Source of the DNA: Rossellomorea sp. AcN35-11
GTDB taxonomy: Bacteria; Bacillota; Bacilli; Bacillales; Bacillaceae_B
Direction: 5' to 3'
Assembly (NCBI GenBank): GCA_030388825.1
Contig: CP128835.1
Coordinates: forward strand, 2,536,001-2,600,000
Length of the DNA stretch: 64,000 nucleotides
The position numbers and the translations under genes are program-made. Position 1 is the first letter of the stretch, and each line of letters starts with the position of its first letter. The notes below the pieces were generated by a model. The model did not search any database, was not told where the DNA came from, and saw only the letters and a list, made by a program, of their open reading frames with translations. This document shows positions 1 to 9,377 of this stretch, piece by piece.

Positions 1-57
1 ATGGAACAAGCCCCATTCTTTCTCTGTCCAATATCCTTAGGCAGGAAAACCAGTCAT

Positions 58-87
58 TACATAAATAATGTCCGTTAACCCATACTA
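58..87 (+). promoter_or_regulatory. Candidate sigma-G promoter of the spoVA operon
   Basis: A CATACTA box at 81-87 matches the sigma-G -10 consensus exactly, and TACATA at 58-63 lies 17 bp upstream in the -35 position. It is about 40 bp before the spoVAA start. The B. subtilis spoVA operon is transcribed by sigma-G in the forespore, so position and sequence agree. The first 57 bases hold no recognisable gene end; in particular I see no sigF 3' end. Confidence 0.7.
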
Positions 88-128
88 TTGTTACGAAGGG
101 AAAATCATGTTTTCAGGATGTGAACTGC

Positions 129-749
129 ATGGAAGGTATTCTTTATATACGCTTACGTCATCGAGTGCAGGTAAGGGAAGAGAGTAGGGTCAGGCTTGGG
201 CAACTCGCTCAAGTCATAGCACCTGAAAATATTTTAGATGAGTTAAGGAACATTCCGATTCATCAGGTCAAAGCATCCGATAAGAATATCATTGTAGTGG
301 ATGTCATGAAGGTGATAAAGGAAATTTGCAAGAATTTCGGGGACCTGGATATCCAGACCATCGGACCTACACAAAGTATCATAGAAGTGATTTATGAGAA
401 AAAGAAAGTCTCTCTTCCTCTCTTTATTGGAGTTTGGCTGCTTTTATTCATCGGTGCAGCCCTGGCAATTATGAATTTTCATGAAGATGTAAGCATGAGG
501 GAGGTTCATCAAAGGCTGTATCACTTTGTGACGGGTAATGAAGATCCCCATCCCTTACTGTTTCAAGTTCCATATTCATTGGGGTTGGGTCTTGGGATGA
601 TTTTATTTTTCAATCACGTATTCAGAAAAAGGCTGAATGAAGAACCGAGTCCATTAGAGGTTGAAATGTTTAATTATCAGCAGGATTTAGATCAGTATGT
701 CATCATGAATGAAAACAAAGAAAGTCAGAAGAGAATAGATGACCATTAA
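129..749 (+). CDS. spoVAA: Stage V sporulation protein AA
   Basis: SpoVAA is an inner-spore-membrane protein of the SpoVA system, which moves dipicolinic acid into the forespore and out again at germination. The 206-residue product equals the B. subtilis length. It has a soluble N-terminal half starting with a basic RLRHRVQV segment, and two membrane segments near residues 97-118 and 144-165. The family signature NFHEDVSMR follows the first segment and NEEPSPLEVEMFNYQ lies near the end. ATG 129 is chosen because AGG at 116-118 is 10 bp upstream; the GTG at 120 is too close to it. It overlaps spoVAB by 11 bp. Confidence 0.95.
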   Translation: MEGILYIRLRHRVQVREESRVRLGQLAQVIAPENILDELRNIPIHQVKASDKNIIVVDVMKVIKEICKNFGDLDIQTIGPTQSIIEVIYEKKKVSLPLFIGVWLLLFIGAALAIMNFHEDVSMREVHQRLYHFVTGNEDPHPLLFQVPYSLGLGLGMILFFNHVFRKRLNEEPSPLEVEMFNYQQDLDQYVIMNENKESQKRIDDH

Positions 750-1161
750 TGTACTGATCACCATCTTTATTGGTTTTGCTGGTGGATTGGCAGTAGGTTC
801 TGGGTTCGTTGCATTCTTAACTGTATTGGGGATTATACCCAGATTGACCCAATTAACAAAGACCATGAAAATGATACACCACTATGAACTCGCTGTCATT
901 TCAGGAGCTCTGGCTGGGGGATTTATAAGCTTAAACAACTATACATTCCATTTTTCCCCATTCGTCCTGATACCTATCGGTTTGGCGAGCGGAGTGTTCA
1001 TAGGATTGCTGGCAGCTGCTTTAACAGAAGTATTGAATGTTTTTCCTATTCTCGCCAAGCGGATTGGGATAGAAGGTCAAATCGTCATCCTTATCATGGC
1101 GATTGTGTTCGGCAAAATCACAGGCTCCCTCTTTCATTGGCTCTACTTGGTTCATCAATAA
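739..1161 (+). CDS. spoVAB: Stage V sporulation protein AB
   Basis: This 140-residue, almost entirely hydrophobic protein is the second subunit encoded in spoVA operons and acts in the inner spore membrane in dipicolinate transport. About four membrane segments are visible (roughly residues 4-30, 50-68, 74-95 and 110-135), and the length matches the family (141 in B. subtilis). It starts inside the end of spoVAA, which suggests coupled translation. The next gene is 22 bp away and is not the expected spoVAC; see the finding on the shortened operon. Confidence 0.93.
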   Translation: MTINVLITIFIGFAGGLAVGSGFVAFLTVLGIIPRLTQLTKTMKMIHHYELAVISGALAGGFISLNNYTFHFSPFVLIPIGLASGVFIGLLAAALTEVLNVFPILAKRIGIEGQIVILIMAIVFGKITGSLFHWLYLVHQ

Positions 1162-1183
1162 ATAGTAAGGGGCAGGGGTTCGT

Positions 1184-1753
1184 ATGGACAACAAGAGAAA
1201 AGTGATCCTGATAACAGACGGAGATGAATATGCCAAGCGGGCTATAGAGTGCGTTGCAAAGGAGTATGGAGGGCGATGCATCTCAAGTTCAAAGGGCAAT
1301 CCCTCTGTACTCTCAGGCCCGGAAATAGTGAAATTAATAAAAAGTGCCAAGAACGACCCTGTATTTGTGATGTTTGACGATAGTGGATTCATTGGAGAAG
1401 GTGCAGGTGAACGAGCCCTTAAGCATGTAGCGAGACACCCTGATATGCAGGTTCTCGGGATCATTGCCGTTGCCAGTAAAACGAAGCAGGCAGAATGGAC
1501 AAAAGTGGATGTATGCATTGATAAATTTGGTGAATTGACTCCATATGGAGTAGATAAATTTGGAGTACCTGAAATGGATGTGGGGAGGTTGACAGGTGAT
1601 ACGGTCTATTGCCTAGATGAGTTGGATGTCCCTGTCATCGTCGGGATTGGTGACATAGGCAAAATGGCGAAAAGAGATCATTACTCCCAAGGAGCCCCCA
1701 TTACGAAGAAGGCTGTCGAAATCATCTTGGAAAGGAGCGGGTACCATGCCTGA
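1184..1753 (+). CDS. spoVAEa: Stage V sporulation protein AE, SpoVAEa type
   Basis: A soluble 189-residue protein of the SpoVAEa family, slightly shorter than the roughly 200 residues of B. subtilis. No membrane segments are present. Recognisable segments are the N-terminal [15 protein letters not shown], the [10 protein letters not shown] stretch, the [14 protein letters not shown] core and the C-terminal [13 protein letters not shown] motif. It is not SpoVAEb, which is a membrane protein. The start ATG follows an AAGGGGCAGGGG ribosome binding region. In B. subtilis it comes after spoVAC, spoVAD and spoVAEb; here it directly follows spoVAB. It overlaps spoVAF by 8 bp. Confidence 0.92.
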   Translation: MDNKRKVILITDGDEYAKRAIECVAKEYGGRCISSSKGNPSVLSGPEIVKLIKSAKNDPVFVMFDDSGFIGEGAGERALKHVARHPDMQVLGIIAVASKTKQAEWTKVDVCIDKFGELTPYGVDKFGVPEMDVGRLTGDTVYCLDELDVPVIVGIGDIGKMAKRDHYSQGAPITKKAVEIILERSGYHA

Positions 1754-3224
1754 GAAAACGAAGAAAACACCGATTCCAAAAGACATCGGGATTATGGAAG
1801 ACTACATGAAAAATCATGTGGGGCTGAATAAGAGCTTCGATCTGGGTGTAAGGAAGCTCATGATCTTGAAAAAGGGCGTGCACATCTACTATATAAATGG
1901 CCTGACGGATGCTTCCTACATTATCCAAATCGTAGAGGAACTTGTTGAAATCAATGATCATGAACGTGCAACCAGCCGTTTATATGAGATTGTACATAAT
2001 CGACTTGTTCATCAGTCGGTTGAGCCCGTGAAAACGATTGAAGAAGCAGTGGACGAAGTCCTGTCAGGGCTGATAGCTGTCATTGTTGAAGGCTACGAAG
2101 AGGCGATCATTGTTGATGTCCGCAGCTACCCTGGAAGACAGCCGTCAGAGCCGGATACAGAAAAGGTGGTCCGTGGGTCACGTGATGGCTATGTAGAGAA
2201 CATCATTGTGAATACGGCATTAACGAGACGGAGAATCAGGGATCCGCGCTTAAGGTTTGAGATCTTTCGCATAGGTGAAAGGTCAAAGACAGACATTTCA
2301 ATTGCGTATATCAAAGATGTGGCCAACCCAAGCCTGATAGAGGTCATTAAAAAAGAATTGAAAAGTATAAAAATCGATGGCTTGACCATGGCAGATAAAA
2401 CCGTTGAAGAATTCCTTGTGAAACAGGGGTATAATCCATACCCGCTTGTACGGTACACGGAAAGGGCAGATGTAGGGGCCACTCACTTACTGGAGGGACA
2501 TGTTCTTATTTTTGTGGATACTTCCCCAAGTGTCATCATTACTCCAACAACCTACTTCCATCACCTCCAGCACGCCGAGGAGTACAGACAATCACCCGCA
2601 GTGGGGACATTTGTCAGATGGACCAGGTTCCTTGGGATCTTGGCCTCGCTGTTTTTACTCCCGTTATGGTATCTGTTTGTGTTGGACCCTTCTTTATTAC
2701 CAGAAATGATTAAATTTGTTGGACCGAATGAACAGACAAATATTCCAGTTATTGTTCAGTTATTCATAGCGGATTTCGGGGTTGAAATGTTCAGGGTGGC
2801 TGCCATTCATACTCCAACCCCATTGTCTACAGCCATGGGTTTGATTGCAGCCGTTTTAATCGGGCAAATTGCCATTGATGTAGGTTTATTTCAGCCGGAG
2901 GTCATTCTCTATGTAGCGGTTGCATCCATCGGGACGTTTGCAACGCCAAGTTATGAATTAAGTGCGGCGAACAAAATGGCTAGGCTGTTCCTTCTCATTG
3001 CAGTAGCGTTTTTCCACATCCCGGGTCTTATGGTGGGAACGACACTGTATATCTTATTCGTCACAAATATCAAATCGCTGAATACGCCATATTTATGGCC
3101 TCTTATGCCATTCAGTCCGAAAGCGTTCATGCAGATCCTGATTCGACGTTCTATGCCTGGTGCGAAAATCAGACCAAGCATTGTACAGCCGAGAAACAAG
3201 TATAAGCAGCCGGCAAAATCGTAG
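1746..3224 (+). CDS. spoVAF: SpoVAF, GerA-family spore membrane protein
   Basis: SpoVAF (492 residues) belongs to the GerA family of germinant-receptor A subunits. The N-terminal 290 residues are soluble and carry a PGRQPSEP motif near residue 127. The C-terminal part has several membrane segments from about residue 295 onward, including a [14 protein letters not shown] stretch typical of GerAA proteins. It overlaps spoVAEa by 8 bp, so it is translated in the same operon. In B. subtilis the protein modulates germination in the inner spore membrane. No accompanying GerB or GerC subunit is encoded nearby. Confidence 0.95.
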   Translation: MPEKTKKTPIPKDIGIMEDYMKNHVGLNKSFDLGVRKLMILKKGVHIYYINGLTDASYIIQIVEELVEINDHERATSRLYEIVHNRLVHQSVEPVKTIEEAVDEVLSGLIAVIVEGYEEAIIVDVRSYPGRQPSEPDTEKVVRGSRDGYVENIIVNTALTRRRIRDPRLRFEIFRIGERSKTDISIAYIKDVANPSLIEVIKKELKSIKIDGLTMADKTVEEFLVKQGYNPYPLVRYTERADVGATHLLEGHVLIFVDTSPSVIITPTTYFHHLQHAEEYRQSPAVGTFVRWTRFLGILASLFLLPLWYLFVLDPSLLPEMIKFVGPNEQTNIPVIVQLFIADFGVEMFRVAAIHTPTPLSTAMGLIAAVLIGQIAIDVGLFQPEVILYVAVASIGTFATPSYELSAANKMARLFLLIAVAFFHIPGLMVGTTLYILFVTNIKSLNTPYLWPLMPFSPKAFMQILIRRSMPGAKIRPSIVQPRNKYKQPAKS

Positions 3225-3229
3225 GAATA

Positions 3230-3258
3230 TTGCAACAATTCTCATTCTGTGGTAAATT
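3230..3258 (+). promoter_or_regulatory. Possible sigma-A promoter of lysA
   Basis: TTGCAA at 3230-3235 and TAAATT at 3253-3258 are separated by 17 bp in the 77-bp gap between spoVAF and lysA. The match is moderate. It would give lysA vegetative expression independent of the sporulation operon upstream. No terminator hairpin is evident between the two genes. Confidence 0.4.
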
Positions 3259-3301
3259 ACGTTTAATCAGTAGAGTATTATAGAGGGGAATGAGGCGCTT
3301 C

Positions 3302-4603
3302 ATGCATCTTCATGGATCATCAGAAATACAAAATGGTCATCTTATCATAGGCGGAGTGAGTACCGTAAAGTTGACAGCACAATACGGTACTCCCCTTTAT
3401 GTATATGACACAACACTTATCAGAGAACGTGCAAGAGGTTTCAAAGAGACGTTTGAGGCCCTGGGAGTAAAGGCTGAAGTTGCGTATGCCAGTAAGGCAT
3501 TTTCATGTATAGCCATGTTTCAATTAATGAAAGAAGAAGGATTATCGCTGGATGTGGTTTCAGGTGGGGAATTATATACTGCTTTAAAGGCAGATTTCCC
3601 CCCTGAACGCATCCATTTTAATGGAAATAATAAGTCCAGGGATGAATTGAAAATGGCCGTTGAAAAGAAAATAGGCTGCATTGTGGTGGATAACTTTTAT
3701 GAATTGGAACTTGTGAACGACATGTCAAGCTCTGCCGAAAGTAAGACGAATGTTCTATTGAGAGTGACCCCTGGGATTGAAGCTCATACACATGACTATA
3801 TTCTTACCGGTCAAGAGGATTCCAAATTCGGATTCGACTTAGGTAACGGTCAAGCTGAAGCAGCCATGAAAATGGCGATGAGTTATGAAGGGATTGAATT
3901 ATTGGGACTGCATTGTCATATTGGGTCACAAATATTTGAAACGACAGGCTTCATTCTTGCTGCCAAAAGGATTATTGAAAAAGTTGCCCAATGGAAATCA
4001 CAATATGATTTTGACCCGAAAGTAATCAATTTAGGTGGGGGCTTCGGAATCCGCTATACAAAAGATGATGACCCGATCCCTCCTTCGCAATATGTTAAGG
4101 AAATGATTACTGCTGTTAAAGACGAAGTGAGCAGATACAATCTTGAAATGCCTGAAATCTGGATTGAACCAGGAAGGTCCCTCGTAGGTGATGCAGGAAC
4201 CAGCCTGTATAAATTGGGTTCTAGAAAAGAAGTCCCGAACATCCGTAAGTACTTAGCTGTTGATGGAGGCATGAGTGATAACATCAGACCTGCACTCTAC
4301 AAGGCGAAGTATGAAGCTGTGATTGCCAATAAAGCAGATCATGCGCCTGAAGAAACGGTTTCAATCGCTGGTAAATGCTGTGAATCAGGGGATATGTTGA
4401 TTTGGGATCTGCCGCTTCCAGAATCTGAAGCCGGCGATATCCTTGCTGTGTTCTGTACAGGAGCATACGGGTACTCCATGTCGAATAACTACAATCGTAT
4501 TCCCCGCCCTGCAGTCGTGTTCGTCGAAGATGGAGAAGCAAGATTAGCTGTTCATAGAGAAACGTATGAGGATATCGTTTCCCTTGATGTAACCTTTAAG
4601 TGA
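3302..4603 (+). CDS. lysA: Diaminopimelate decarboxylase
   Basis: LysA converts meso-diaminopimelate to L-lysine, the last step of lysine synthesis, in the cytoplasm with pyridoxal phosphate. The PLP lysine lies in VAYASKAF (K65); CHIGSQ, the glycine loop NLGGGFGIR, EPGRS and the active-site GKCCESGD motif are all present. ATG 3302 gives 433 residues and the normal N-terminus MHLHGSS, with GAGG six bases upstream; an earlier in-frame ATG at 3290 lies within that binding site. lysA follows spoVA in many bacilli. Confidence 0.97.
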   Translation: MHLHGSSEIQNGHLIIGGVSTVKLTAQYGTPLYVYDTTLIRERARGFKETFEALGVKAEVAYASKAFSCIAMFQLMKEEGLSLDVVSGGELYTALKADFPPERIHFNGNNKSRDELKMAVEKKIGCIVVDNFYELELVNDMSSSAESKTNVLLRVTPGIEAHTHDYILTGQEDSKFGFDLGNGQAEAAMKMAMSYEGIELLGLHCHIGSQIFETTGFILAAKRIIEKVAQWKSQYDFDPKVINLGGGFGIRYTKDDDPIPPSQYVKEMITAVKDEVSRYNLEMPEIWIEPGRSLVGDAGTSLYKLGSRKEVPNIRKYLAVDGGMSDNIRPALYKAKYEAVIANKADHAPEETVSIAGKCCESGDMLIWDLPLPESEAGDILAVFCTGAYGYSMSNNYNRIPRPAVVFVEDGEARLAVHRETYEDIVSLDVTFK

Positions 4604-4744
4604 GACAAATGCATAGTCTTCGAGAATCTTAAACTTAAAACTACTTTCTTGCATATTGCATTACATACTTTAATAAATCGCGATTTTACTATACAATAAC
4701 AATGACTTAAAAGGGTGAATACATTACAGACAAAGGAGTCAGTT

Positions 4745-4837
4745 ATGAAGATCGGCAATAAGGGATTGTTCGTGCTGTTATTGGTAGCGGGGATCATTTG
4801 GGGGATTATTTACTGGGTGTTCCTGGCCGGCAGCTAA
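4745..4837 (+). CDS. 30-residue single-span membrane peptide
   Basis: A very short reading frame with an ideal ribosome binding site (AAAGGAG at 4732-4738, six bases before ATG). The product is 30 residues: a basic start MKIGNKG, then about 20 hydrophobic residues rich in Leu, Val, Ile and Trp, ending AGS. It lies in the 360-bp gap between lysA and ribT and seems to be the only gene there. I do not recognise a family. The binding site and the membrane-peptide composition make it a credible gene rather than chance; it could be a small sporulation or envelope peptide. Confidence 0.6.
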   Translation: MKIGNKGLFVLLLVAGIIWGIIYWVFLAGS

Positions 4838-4951
4838 ATGGTTAAAGTTGATTAATAATAGTAAATTTAGTAAGATAAATAAACGTTCATAACAATTAAA
4901 TTTTCAGTTTCTGTCTATGATATAAAATAAAAAAAGTAGACATGAACATAA

Positions 4952-5334
<383 letters not shown>

Positions 5335-5335
<1 letters not shown>

Positions 5336-5381
5336 AAGAGGCCGGCCACCTGGCGAACAGGTGGTCAGCCTCTTTTTTTTC
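5335..5381 (+). terminator. Strong terminator after ribT, overlapping the ypuF end
   Basis: A GC-rich hairpin (AGAGGCCGGCCACCTG pairing with CAGGTGGTCAGCCTCT, with one interruption) followed by eight T residues. It begins at the ribT stop codon. Its right arm and T tract encode the last residues and stop codon of the convergent gene ypuF, so the ypuF transcript must read into the same hairpin. Confidence 0.9.
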
Positions 5382-5886
5382 GTTCTAATGCCTTTTTTCG
5401 CTCTAAGATCACGTCTGTCCTGTCACGTAAGGAATGGCGATGGATGAGCTCATGATTCGATAAATCACTCGGAGTGCACCAGTTGAACCCGCTGTCCTCG
5501 CAAAGTGCCTGGACCTCATTTAAGAGTGAAGAGTCCGTTAAAGGGAGGTTGATACTCCTATAGGACTGATTGGTGTTTAATTCTTGGATGATAGCCTCCA
5601 GCATATCCTGAAGCCTGGCTGCGTCCATTCCGAACCGGGAAAGTTCCTTATGATTCGATTGTATATTTAGGACGGCTTTCTTGAAAGTACGGACTGCACC
5701 TGTAAGATTTCCCCTCCTATAATGATAAAACCCTACCGCAACCTGGATTAGCCCCACCCAATGAGAAGAGCGGTTCTTTGGATCCACCTCTTTCCAATAT
5801 TCCTCCAATACTTCATGGCATTCGAAATAATCACGATTTCCATGGAAATACATTAAAAATTCTAAGTAAGGCTTCGGATAAACCAT
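5365..5886 (-). CDS. ypuF: DUF309 protein YpuF
   Basis: A cytoplasmic DUF309 family protein of 173 residues with unknown biochemical role. The family motif YFECHEVLEEYW occurs near the N-terminus (about residues 19-31), and the helix HWVGLIQVAVGFYHYRRGN follows. The start is taken at the ATG at 5886 because AAGGGGGAT lies just upstream; an upstream in-frame extension of 13 residues lacks a binding site. The gene is convergent with ribT and divergent from scpA, as in B. subtilis. Its C-terminal KKRG is encoded by the shared terminator. Confidence 0.85.
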   Translation of the reverse strand: MVYPKPYLEFLMYFHGNRDYFECHEVLEEYWKEVDPKNRSSHWVGLIQVAVGFYHYRRGNLTGAVRTFKKAVLNIQSNHKELSRFGMDAARLQDMLEAIIQELNTNQSYRSINLPLTDSSLLNEVQALCEDSGFNWCTPSDLSNHELIHRHSLRDRTDVILERKKALERKKRG

Positions 5887-5973
5887 GGGATCCCCCTTTT
5901 GATGTAAGTAGTTAAATTGTAGCACATTCCCTTGGTGGAACGACAGATCCTCTCATTCATACAAAACTTTCTA

Positions 5974-6002
5974 TTGGAGAATAGTGGTCAATCTACTATA
6001 CT
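5974..6002 (+). promoter_or_regulatory. Sigma-A promoter of scpAB
   Basis: TTGGAG at 5974-5979 and TATACT at 5997-6002 are separated by exactly 17 bp, about 48 bp before the scpA start. This is a good match to the vegetative consensus. Confidence 0.65.
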
Positions 6003-6049
6003 ATTAAGTAGCTATCAGGAATGACTGCAATTAGAAATTTGGTGATAAA

Positions 6050-6815
6050 GTGGAATATAATGTAAAGATTGACGCTTTTGAAGGTCCTTTAGATCTTCTT
6101 CTGCATCTGATTAACTCCCCTGGAAATTGATATATATGATATTCCTATGGCTCAAATCACTGAGCAATATATGTTATATGTACATACAATGAAAAGCTTG
6201 CAGCTTGATGTTGCGAGTGAATACTTAGTGATGGCTGCCACATTACTGGCCATTAAAAGTAAAATGCTCCTCCCTAAACATGATGATGGACTTCTAAATG
6301 ATGAGATTGAATTTGAAGAAGAAGATCCCCGTGACGAATTAGTAGAGCGGCTGATCGAGTATCGTAAATTCAAAGAAGCGGCCAATGAACTCAAACACCG
6401 TGAAGAAGAACGGGGGCAGGTATATACGAAGCCTCCAAGTGATCTTTCAGAATTCTCAGCTGAAGGGGAGCTGAAAAATAGTGATGTTCAAGTTTCTTTA
6501 TATGATATGTTAGGTGCTTTCCATAAATTATTGAGGCGTAAAAAGTTGCAAAGACCTGTTCAAACCAGAATAACCAGACAGGAAATATCCATTGAGAAAA
6601 GAATGAATGATATCCTTCAAAGCTTGAGGAATGTAAAAAAGCGCACTTCTTTTACCAGTCTCTTTCCGTCTGATAATAAGGAGCATCTCGTTGTTACCTT
6701 CTTGGCGGTACTGGAACTAATGAAGAGGAACCAAATCATTGTCAATCAGGAGAAAAACTTCACAGAAATATTTGTTGAAGCGGGAAAGGAGGTAGAACTT
6801 GTTGAACAGCAGTAA
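6050..6815 (+). pseudogene. scpA: Segregation and condensation protein A, frameshifted
   Basis: ScpA is the kleisin subunit that bridges the SMC dimer in the bacterial condensin complex. The frame begins at GTG 6050 (VEYNVKIDAFEGPLDLLLHL) but stops after 26 residues because the C run at 6117-6120 has one base too many. Dropping one C restores [13 protein letters not shown] and continues to the stop at 6815, giving 254 residues, close to B. subtilis (251). The rest shows the typical [11 protein letters not shown], acidic EEEDPRDEL and C-terminal winged-helix regions. The gene is needed for chromosome segregation, so error in the sequence is more likely than real loss. It overlaps scpB by 17 bp. 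Confidence 0.92.
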
Positions 6816-7395
6816 TTGGAAAGGAATACTGGAAAGCCTGTTGTTTGCAGCCGGTGATGAAGGCCTTTCTCTCAAACAAGTCTGTTCCGTTCTTGAAATC
6901 GGGGAGCGGGAAGCTATGGAGGTTATTGAAGAGCTGAAGGTAGATTATGAAGAAGATTCCAATCGGGGAATATATATGATCGAGATAGCGGACACCTTTC
7001 AATTGGTGACAAAAAAAAGCAATGCCGATTACTTAAAGAAATTGGTTGAATCACCCAATGTAAGCTTCTTGTCTCAAGCCGCTCTTGAAACGTTGGCGAT
7101 TGTTGCTTATAAGCAGCCAATCACAAGGATGGAGATCGAACAAATCAGGGGTGTCAAGACCGAGCGTCCGATCCAGACGTTGACGTCCAAAGGACTGGTG
7201 AAGGAAGTAGGACGGGCAGAAGGGACCGGTCGTGCCTACTTGTTTGGTACGACGAAAGAATTTTTGGACTATTTTGGATTAAAAGGAATAGATGAACTTC
7301 CACCTTTACCAGAGAACATCGAGGAAGAATTCATGCAGGATGAAGCAGATCTATTCTTTGAAAAATTCCAGGAAACGATTGAGTCGAAAGAGTAA
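6799..7395 (+). CDS. scpB: Segregation and condensation protein B
   Basis: ScpB (198 residues) dimerises and binds ScpA in the SMC condensin complex. It consists of two winged-helix domains (about residues 1-85 and 90-165), with the family signatures [15 protein letters not shown] and EIEQIRGV. The C-terminus is acidic. The start is a TTG (6799, or the next codon at 6802) after AAAGGAGG at 6786-6792. It overlaps the end of scpA, so the pair is translationally coupled. Confidence 0.95.
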   Translation: MLNSSNWKGILESLLFAAGDEGLSLKQVCSVLEIGEREAMEVIEELKVDYEEDSNRGIYMIEIADTFQLVTKKSNADYLKKLVESPNVSFLSQAALETLAIVAYKQPITRMEIEQIRGVKTERPIQTLTSKGLVKEVGRAEGTGRAYLFGTTKEFLDYFGLKGIDELPPLPENIEEEFMQDEADLFFEKFQETIESKE

Positions 7396-7420
7396 GCTAA
7401 ATAGCATGTGCAACAGACTG

Positions 7421-7466
7421 GCAGGTACTCCCAGGAAGTTCCGTCCCTTGACGGAAGGATACCTGC
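7421..7466 (+). other. Imperfect hairpin between scpB and dacB
   Basis: GCAGGTA at 7421-7427 pairs with TACCTGC at 7460-7466, and an inner TTCCGTC/GACGGAA pair forms the tip. There is no T tract, so this is not an ordinary terminator. Its role is unknown; it sits just before the real terminator. Confidence 0.4.
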
Positions 7467-7485
7467 TCCTTGAGAATCCGTCTCA

Positions 7486-7532
7486 ATCACATAAAAACAC
7501 AGCCTGGACATCAGGCTGTGTTTTTATGTGAT
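7486..7532 (+). terminator. Terminator after scpB
   Basis: A 19-bp perfect stem (CACATAAAAACACAGCCTG and its complement) around a five-base loop. The downstream arm contains TTTTT, and the hairpin is symmetric enough to act in both directions. It separates scpAB from dacB. Confidence 0.75.
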
Positions 7533-7566
7533 CAGAAAGTTGAAAGTGTAATATCCTGATTTTCAT

Positions 7567-7594
7567 TCATATTACCCCTTGTTCTGCATAGACT
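7567..7594 (+). promoter_or_regulatory. Sigma-E promoter of dacB-spmAB
   Basis: TCATATT at 7567-7573 is a perfect match to the sigma-E -35 consensus (KMATATT). CATAGACT at 7587-7594 matches CATACANT at seven of eight positions, with a 13-bp spacer. It lies about 30 bp before dacB. The B. subtilis dacB-spmA-spmB operon is known to be sigma-E dependent in the mother cell. Confidence 0.75.
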
Positions 7595-7624
7595 TGTACA
7601 AACACGTAAGAAATAAAGGAGTAG

Positions 7625-8791
7625 ATGGGTGTGAATCGAAGAAAAGTGAAATTTTACATATATTATTTTATTATCTTTACCTTCCTGTTTGTAACCGTTT
7701 CAAAACAAGTTCAGGCCGCACCTTCTGTTAGTTCACACCGGGCGATTTTAATGGATCAGGAGACGGGCAGGATTCTTTTTGAAAAGGATGCTTACAGCCA
7801 AAGCCGGATTGCCAGTATCACAAAAATCATGACGGCGATCCTTGCTGTGGAGTCAGGAAAGATGGATAAGGAAGTGACGGTGTCCTCCAACGCTGCAGGA
7901 ACCGAGGGATCTTCCCTGTACCTGAAAGCCGGGGAGAAGGTAAAGCTTGAAGATCTGGTGTACGGGCTAATGCTGAGATCCGGGAATGATGCAGCAGTCG
8001 CTATAGCTGAATATGTTGGCGGCAGTCTCGATGGGTTTGTATACATGATGAATCAAAAGGCGGACGAAATTGGAATGAAGGACACACATTTTTCCAACCC
8101 TCATGGTCTTGATGACCATGAAGACCACTTATCAACGGCATATGATATGGCCGTACTCACAAGATATGCAATGGAAAATGAAAATTATAGGATAATAGCA
8201 GGAACGAAGATTCACACTGCACCCAATCCAGATGAAAAATGGGACCGGAAATGGAAGAATAAAAACAGACTGCTGACAGAATTGTACAAACACAGTACGG
8301 GGGGCAAAACGGGATATACAAAACGTGCGAAACGTACGCTTGTATCGACAGCTTCCAAGGATGGAGAGAATCTGATTGCCGTTACCCTAAATGCTCCCGA
8401 TGATTGGAATGATCATATTGCATTGTTCGAATATGGATTTAAGCAATATGATTACAAAATTGTCCTGGAAAAAGGGAAAATCGAAAAGATGGATGATGAT
8501 ATATATAAGGGTCGAGCCTATCTTAAACGGGATTCCGTCCTGACGCTTCAGGATGACGAAGTAGATGATGTAAAGGTAGAGTACAAAATGTTAAGGCCAA
8601 AAGAGGAATGGTTAAAGAATAAAAAGGTTCCTGAAGTAGTCGGAAAGGCTGTCGTATTTCTAGAAGGGGAAGAAGTGGACACCCTGCCCATATTCTATAA
8701 AGCTTCGGTTGAAAAGGATAAAGGTAAAAGCTGGTGGAAGTTCTGGGCATACTCATTCGAGTCCTTTATAGGAGTACGGAAACATGGTTAA
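7625..8791 (+). CDS. dacB: Sporulation D-alanyl-D-alanine carboxypeptidase DacB (PBP5*)
   Basis: A penicillin-binding protein that trims D-Ala from spore-cortex peptidoglycan and so sets cross-linking. The 388-residue product has a signal peptide (about residues 1-31, ending QVQA). It carries the three active-site motifs: SITK (S64, K67), SGN (119-121) and KTG (228-230). The C-terminus has a beta-rich PBP5 domain and a terminal amphipathic segment for membrane attachment. A good AAAGGAG precedes ATG 7625. It overlaps spmA by 8 bp, and a sigma-E promoter lies upstream. Confidence 0.95.
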   Translation: MGVNRRKVKFYIYYFIIFTFLFVTVSKQVQAAPSVSSHRAILMDQETGRILFEKDAYSQSRIASITKIMTAILAVESGKMDKEVTVSSNAAGTEGSSLYLKAGEKVKLEDLVYGLMLRSGNDAAVAIAEYVGGSLDGFVYMMNQKADEIGMKDTHFSNPHGLDDHEDHLSTAYDMAVLTRYAMENENYRIIAGTKIHTAPNPDEKWDRKWKNKNRLLTELYKHSTGGKTGYTKRAKRTLVSTASKDGENLIAVTLNAPDDWNDHIALFEYGFKQYDYKIVLEKGKIEKMDDDIYKGRAYLKRDSVLTLQDDEVDDVKVEYKMLRPKEEWLKNKKVPEVVGKAVVFLEGEEVDTLPIFYKASVEKDKGKSWWKFWAYSFESFIGVRKHG

Positions 8792-9377
8792 TCTCATTTG
8801 GGTCGGGATGACCATCATCGGATTACTATTTGCTGTGATAAATGGGAAAATGGAAGAAGTGAACGAAGCCATTTTCTCATCTGCCAATGAAGCCGTTACC
8901 CTCTGTATAGGGTTGGTCAGCGTATTGGTGTTTTGGTTAGGAATCATGAGGATTGCCCAGGAAGCAGGACTTTTGGATAAACTGGCCAGGCTTTTCAGAC
9001 CCTTAGTGACCAGGTTGTTTCCTGAAGTGCCGGACAATCATCCTGCAATGGGGTATATATTATCAAATATGATGGCCAATATGTTTGGCCTTGGGAACGC
9101 TGCAACTCCACTGGGGATCAAAGCGATGGAGCAGTTAAAGGAGCTTAACGGGGGAAAAGACAACGCCAGCAGATCAATGATTACTTTCCTCGCGATCAAC
9201 ACATCAAGTTTGACCATTATTCCAACCACCGTCATTGCCATCCGGATGAAATATGATTCAGCTTCTCCAACGGAAATTGTAGGACCTACTTTGATTGCCA
9301 CATTGTTGTCCACGATTGGAGCCATACTCATAGACCGTTACTTTCATTACAGACGTACCCGTCGAGAGGTGAAATAG
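8784..9377 (+). CDS. spmA: Spore maturation protein A
   Basis: SpmA (197 residues) is a polytopic membrane protein of the nucleoside-recognition (Gate) family. It is needed with SpmB for full dehydration of the spore core. Several hydrophobic spans are visible, with the characteristic MANMFGLGNAATPLG segment at about residues 93-108 and the NTSSLTIIPTTVIAIR stretch near 135. It starts inside the end of dacB and ends directly before spmB, consistent with the dacB-spmA-spmB operon. Confidence 0.95.
   Translation: MVNLIWVGMTIIGLLFAVINGKMEEVNEAIFSSANEAVTLCIGLVSVLVFWLGIMRIAQEAGLLDKLARLFRPLVTRLFPEVPDNHPAMGYILSNMMANMFGLGNAATPLGIKAMEQLKELNGGKDNASRSMITFLAINTSSLTIIPTTVIAIRMKYDSASPTEIVGPTLIATLLSTIGAILIDRYFHYRRTRREVK

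Noticed and set aside
1..119. 3' end of sigF, expected upstream of spoVAA
   Set aside because: The bases before the sigma-G promoter do not encode the SigF C-terminus in any frame; the gene must end before the window or be elsewhere.
1021..1518. 165-residue minus-strand frame opposite spoVAB/spoVAEa
   Set aside because: It lies wholly antisense to two well-supported sporulation genes and has no binding site.
6117..6120. Programmed frameshifting as the cause of the broken genes
   Set aside because: The sites lack slippery heptamers with downstream structure, differ in type (+1, +2, +5), and relatives such as B. subtilis encode these proteins in one frame.
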